64,000 bases of DNA from Hydrogenophilales bacterium (GTDB lineage Bacteria > Pseudomonadota > Gammaproteobacteria > Burkholderiales > Thiobacillaceae). The stretch covers positions 62,001 to 126,000 of the forward strand of contig JADJYY010000012.1 of assembly GCA_016719465.1 (NCBI GenBank), written 5' to 3'. Position numbers and translations under genes: made by a program. Below are positions 60,953 through 64,000 of this stretch, piece after piece. Positions within the stretch are counted from its first letter, which is position 1. Each line of letters begins with the position of its first letter. Below the pieces are notes generated by a model. That model made no database searches and was not told the origin of the DNA. It saw only the letters and a list, made by a program, of their open reading frames with translations.

Positions 60953-61243
60953 TCACTTCTCGATCACGCCCATGATGTCTTCCTCGCGCATCACGAGGAG
61001 TTCCTCGCCTTCGACCTTCACGGTCTGGCCGGAATACTTGCCGAACAGCACGCGGTCGCCAACCTTGACGTCCATGGCGATGTGCTTGCCCTGGTCGTCC
61101 TTCTTGCCGGTGCCCACGGCGATGATTTCGCCCTGGTCGGGCTTCTCGGTGGCGGTGTCGGGGATGACGATGCCGGAAGCGGTCTTGCGTTCCTCTTCCA
61201 TGCGCTTGACGATAACGCGGTCGTGCAACGGGCGAATCTTCAT
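60953..61243 (-). CDS. groS: co-chaperonin GroES
   Basis: This 10-kDa heptameric lid of GroEL has 96 residues. MKIRPLHDRVIVKRMEEE and the mobile loop TASGIVIPDTATEKP are visible, then GDRVLFGKYSG. The start ATG 61243 has AGGAGG upstream. It is controlled by the CIRCE element at 61304. Confidence 0.97.
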   Translation of the reverse strand: MKIRPLHDRVIVKRMEEERKTASGIVIPDTATEKPDQGEIIAVGTGKKDDQGKHIAMDVKVGDRVLFGKYSGQTVKVEGEELLVMREEDIMGVIEK

Positions 61244-61303
61244 TACTTTCCTCCTGACGGGAATCCGTGTTTGAACAAATCGGGGTCGGTGCGACACGAG
61301 ACA

Positions 61304-61330
61304 TTAGCACTCATGTCCAGCGAGTGCTAA
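61304..61330 (-). promoter_or_regulatory. CIRCE operator (HrcA binding site)
   Basis: The perfect inverted repeat TTAGCACTC-N9-GAGTGCTAA is the exact consensus for the HrcA repressor. It lies 60 nt before groES and just downstream of the predicted -10. Confidence 0.96.
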
Positions 61331-61358
61331 TGGTAGGGATGGGGCGGGTCTATTTCAA
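61330..61358 (-). promoter_or_regulatory. sigma-70 promoter of groESL
   Basis: On the minus strand, TTGAAA (61353-61358), a 17-nt spacer and TACCAT (61330-61335) directly abut CIRCE. A CCCCAT lies between but too close (8 nt) to TTGAAA for a normal sigma-32 promoter. Confidence 0.75.
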
Positions 61359-61420
61359 GAGCCTGATAAAGAAAAGGGCGGCTGGAAGGGCCGCCGAGGC
61401 AGGAGATGGGTGCGGTAAAG

Positions 61421-61466
61421 GCTTACTTCACCGCTTCTTTCAACTGACCGAGGATCGCCGGGTTTT
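61421..61466 (-). pseudogene. duplicated 3' end of acs
   Basis: These 46 nt match 61564-61609, the last codons of acs, at 37 of 46 positions by eye. Translated, it reads NPAILGQLKEAVK-stop against NPAILDQLKEVVK-stop in acs. The match ends abruptly upstream. It is a fossil acs tail left 98 nt downstream of the present stop codon. Confidence 0.8.
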
Positions 61467-61488
61467 AGCCCCGGCCGCGCTGCGCGCT

Positions 61489-61516
61489 TAACCTCCCCGC
61501 TTGCGCGGGGAGGTTA
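61489..61516. repeat. 12-bp perfect hairpin between acs and its fossil tail
   Basis: TAACCTCCCCGC / GCGGGGAGGTTA with a TTGC loop. No T-tract follows on either strand. It is the core of the roughly 97-nt segment separating the two acs tails, and could serve as a 3'-end structure or be a REP-like insertion. Confidence 0.7.
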
Positions 61517-61565
61517 GCCTTCACTTAAATCCATCGATCCGGCTTCGCCCTAAGCGGCAAGCCGC

Positions 61566-63554
61566 TTACTTGACCACCTCTTTGAGCTGGTCAAGGATCG
61601 CCGGATTTTCCAGCGTGGAGACATCGGAGGTGATCTCCTCGCCCTTGGCCAGGGTGCGCAGCAGGCGACGCATGATCTTGCCGGAGCGGGTCTTGGGCAG
61701 GTTGTCGCCGAAGCGGATCTCGTCGGGCTTGGCGATGGGGCCGATCTCGTGGCCCACGTGGTTGCGCAGGTCGTTGACGATCTGCCTGGCCTCGTCGCCG
61801 GTGGGGCGGGCGCGCTTCAGCACCACGTAGGCGACGATGGCCTCGCCCTTGATGTCGTGGGGCTTGCCCACCACGGCGGCTTCCGCCACCAGGGGGTGGC
61901 TGACCAGGGCGGATTCGATTTCCATGGTGCCCATGCGGTGGCCGGAGACGTTCAGCACGTCGTCGATGCGGCCCATGATGGTGAAGTAGCCGGTGGTGGC
62001 GTCGCGCACCGCGCCGTCGCCGGCCAGGTAGAGCTTGCCGCCCAGGTCCTCGGGGAAGTAGCTCTTCTTGAAGCGCTCCGGGTCGTTCCAGATGGTGCGG
62101 ATCATGGACGGCCAGGGCTTCTTGATGACCAGGAAGCCGCCCTTGCCCCATTCCACCTCATGGCCGGCCTCGTCCACCACGGTGACCATGATGCCGGGGA
62201 AGGGCAGGGTGCAGGAGCCGGGCACCAGGGGGGTGACGCCGGGCAGGGGGGTGATGACGTGGCCGCCGGTCTCGGTCTGCCAGAAGGTGTCCATCACCGG
62301 GCAACGGCCGCCGCCGATGTTCTCGTGGTACCACATCCAGGCTTCCGGGTTGATGGGCTCGCCCACGGAGCCCAGCACGCGCAGGCTGGACAGGTCGTAG
62401 TTCCTCGGATGCGCGGCCGGGTTGGTGTCGGCGGCCTTGATCAGGGAACGGATGGCGGTGGGGGCGGTGTAGAAGATGTTGACCTTGTGGTCCTGGATCA
62501 TCTTCCAGAAGCGGCCGGCGTCCGGGTAGGTGGGCACGCCCTCGAACACGATCTCGGTGCCGCCGCAGGCCAGGGGGCCGTAGGTGATGTAGGTGTGGCC
62601 GGTGACCCAGCCGATGTCGGCGGTGCACCAGAACACGTCGGTGGGCTTCAGGTCGAAGGTCCACTTCATGGTCATGATGGCCACCAGCAGGTAGCCGCCG
62701 GTGGAGTGCTGCACGCCCTTGGGCTTGCCGGTGGAGCCGGAGGTGTAGAGCAGGAACAGGGGGTGCTCGGCGTCCACCCATTCCGGTTCGCAGGTTTCGG
62801 CCTGGCTGGCCACCACGTCGTGCCACCAGAGGTCGCGTCCGGGGGCCATGACGGCGGGGCCGCCGGTGCGCTGGTAGACCACCACGTTCTTGATGGTGTC
62901 GCAGCCGCCCAGGGTCAGGGCCTCGTCCACGGCGGGCTTCAGGGGGATGTTCTTGCCACCCCGGCACTGCTCGTCGGCGGTGATGATCAGCACCGCGCCG
63001 GCGTCCTCGATGCGGTCGCGCAGGGACTGGGCGGAGAAGCCGCCGAATACCACGGAGTGGGTGGCGCCGATGCGGGCGCAGGCCTGCATGGCCACCACGC
63101 CCTCGATGGACATGGGCAGGTAGATGACGACCCGGTCGCCCTTCTTCACGCCCAGGCTCTTCAGGGCGTTGGCGAACTTGCAGACGCGGTTCAGCAGTTC
63201 CTTGTAGGTGACGCGGGTGACTTCGCCCTTGTCGGCCTCGAAGATGATGGCGGTCTTGTCGCCCAGCCCGGCCTCGACGTTCTTGTCCAGGCAGTTGTAG
63301 GAAACGTTCAGCTTGCCGTCCGGGAACCACTTGTAGAACGGGGCATTGGATTCGTCGAGAACGGTGGTGAAGGGCTGCTTCCAGACCACGTTTTCCCTGG
63401 CCAGCTTGCCCCAGTAGCCTTCATAGTCGGCTTCGGCCTGGGCGCACAGGGCCTTGTAGGCGTCCATGCCGGAAACGTTGGCCTGGGCCACGAATTCCGG
63501 GGAAGGATCGAAGACTCGGTTTTCGTGCAGGACGGATTCGATGGTGGTGCTCAT
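61566..63554 (-). CDS. acs: acetyl-CoA synthetase
   Basis: Acs activates acetate with ATP and CoA to acetyl-CoA. The 662-residue AMP-forming enzyme has the P-loop-like YTSGSTGKPKG near residue 270, the TFWQTETGG region, and the C-terminal LPKTRSGKIMRRLLR with the catalytic Lys that is the usual target of acetylation control. It is divergent from glnE. The last 15 codons are duplicated downstream. Confidence 0.97.
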   Translation of the reverse strand: MSTTIESVLHENRVFDPSPEFVAQANVSGMDAYKALCAQAEADYEGYWGKLARENVVWKQPFTTVLDESNAPFYKWFPDGKLNVSYNCLDKNVEAGLGDKTAIIFEADKGEVTRVTYKELLNRVCKFANALKSLGVKKGDRVVIYLPMSIEGVVAMQACARIGATHSVVFGGFSAQSLRDRIEDAGAVLIITADEQCRGGKNIPLKPAVDEALTLGGCDTIKNVVVYQRTGGPAVMAPGRDLWWHDVVASQAETCEPEWVDAEHPLFLLYTSGSTGKPKGVQHSTGGYLLVAIMTMKWTFDLKPTDVFWCTADIGWVTGHTYITYGPLACGGTEIVFEGVPTYPDAGRFWKMIQDHKVNIFYTAPTAIRSLIKAADTNPAAHPRNYDLSSLRVLGSVGEPINPEAWMWYHENIGGGRCPVMDTFWQTETGGHVITPLPGVTPLVPGSCTLPFPGIMVTVVDEAGHEVEWGKGGFLVIKKPWPSMIRTIWNDPERFKKSYFPEDLGGKLYLAGDGAVRDATTGYFTIMGRIDDVLNVSGHRMGTMEIESALVSHPLVAEAAVVGKPHDIKGEAIVAYVVLKRARPTGDEARQIVNDLRNHVGHEIGPIAKPDEIRFGDNLPKTRSGKIMRRLLRTLAKGEEITSDVSTLENPAILDQLKEVVK

Positions 63555-63657
63555 GACGTGCGTCTCCTCGACGGCAAATTAAAGACAGGTCGCTTCCTCC
63601 CCCAAGGAAGCGGCAAAATTAGGCTACTTCCCAATTTTTCGCATTTTGCACCGCAAC

Positions 63658-64000
63658 ATGTCACTTCTGCCAGCCTCCCAATACCTGTCCCGCGCCGCCG
63701 CCTACAGCCGCTGGCTCGCGGGGCGCCTCGACGCGCGGGCCGGGTTGGCCGAGTGGCTGGCGGAAACACTGCCGCAACCGGTGTCCCGCGCGGAAATGGC
63801 CGATTTCCTCGCCGCCGGCATCGACGGCGAGGAAGCGCTGAAACGGCGCCTGCGCCAACTGCGGGAACGGGTGTTCGCCCGCGTCATGACGCGGGACCTG
63901 AACGGCCTGGCGGACCTGGCCGAGGTCACCCGCACCCTGACGGACCTGGCCGAGGTGGCGGTGGCCACCGCCCTGGAGTTCCACCACCGGGAACTGGCGG
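63658..64000 (+). CDS. glnE: glutamine synthetase adenylyltransferase, N-terminal part
   Basis: The frame is open from ATG 63658 to the window end (114 codons). The stretch RVFARVMTRDLNGLADLAEVT followed by LTDLAEVAVATAL matches the N-terminal helical region of GlnE, the bifunctional enzyme that adenylylates and deadenylylates glutamine synthetase. The catalytic GSELD motif lies beyond the window. Confidence 0.85.
   Translation, partial: MSLLPASQYLSRAAAYSRWLAGRLDARAGLAEWLAETLPQPVSRAEMADFLAAGIDGEEALKRRLRQLRERVFARVMTRDLNGLADLAEVTRTLTDLAEVAVATALEFHHRELA

Noticed and set aside
61336..61358. sigma-32 heat-shock promoter for groESL
   Set aside because: TTGAAA and CCCCAT are only 8 nt apart instead of about 13-15; the 17-nt sigma-70 pairing fits better.

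Overview
The window (about 65% GC by eye) looks like the chromosome of a betaproteobacterium, probably near Rhodocyclales/Nitrosomonadales. The evidence is the gene order rRNA - carAB - greA - yhbY - rlmE - ftsH - folP - glmM - pst, then tpiA - secG - tRNA-Leu - nuoA-N, and the argS - SPOR protein - dsbA order. The species cannot be fixed from sequence alone.

Layout. 1-2600: 3' part of a 23S rRNA gene, a 5S gene and a terminator. 2.6-13.3 kb: housekeeping genes (carA, carB, greA read in frame into a DUF4149 membrane protein, yhbY, rlmE, ftsH, folP, glmM). 13.3-22.6 kb: a phosphate region with pstSCAB, a pyruvate-kinase-like gene plus a small unknown gene, and a divergent operon of a PlcP-like metallophosphoesterase with two GT4 glycosyltransferases. 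All three transcription units have PhoB-box-like 7-mers with 11-bp periodicity, and two or three of them have a -10 hexamer 10 nt further on. This reads as a compact Pho regulon that includes phospholipid-to-glycolipid remodelling. 22.9-31.3 kb: an eight-gene periplasmic molybdoenzyme respiratory cluster (diheme cytochrome c, Tat-exported NapA-like subunit, two NapG-like and two NapH-like iron-sulfur proteins, a FixH-like membrane-anchored protein, a NapF-like ferredoxin) with no napB, napC or napD. 31.6-48.2 kb: tpiA, secG, tRNA-Leu(GAG) and the 14-gene complex I operon, interrupted by an MNT-HEPN gene pair between nuoK and nuoL and by two non-coding repeat elements.

48.3-55.1 kb: a chemoreceptor with a periplasmic c-type heme motif, a HIT protein, a NERD-nuclease/SF1 helicase, a WYL regulator and several unknown genes. 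55.1-55.9 kb: a roughly 0.7-kb islet holding a ParE-like toxin and ribbon-helix-helix antitoxin, bounded by tRNA-Leu(TAA) and a 45-nt duplicate of that tRNA's 3' end. 55.9-64 kb: dsbA, a SPOR-domain protein, argS, groEL-groES with a perfect CIRCE operator, acs with a duplicated fossil of its own 3' end, and the start of glnE.

The most noteworthy points are the Pho-box-linked lipid remodelling and pyruvate-kinase-like genes, the unusual NapA-like cluster, the tRNA-bounded toxin-antitoxin islet, the MNT-HEPN pair inside nuo, and two intergenic elements built of heptamer arrays in inverted arms.
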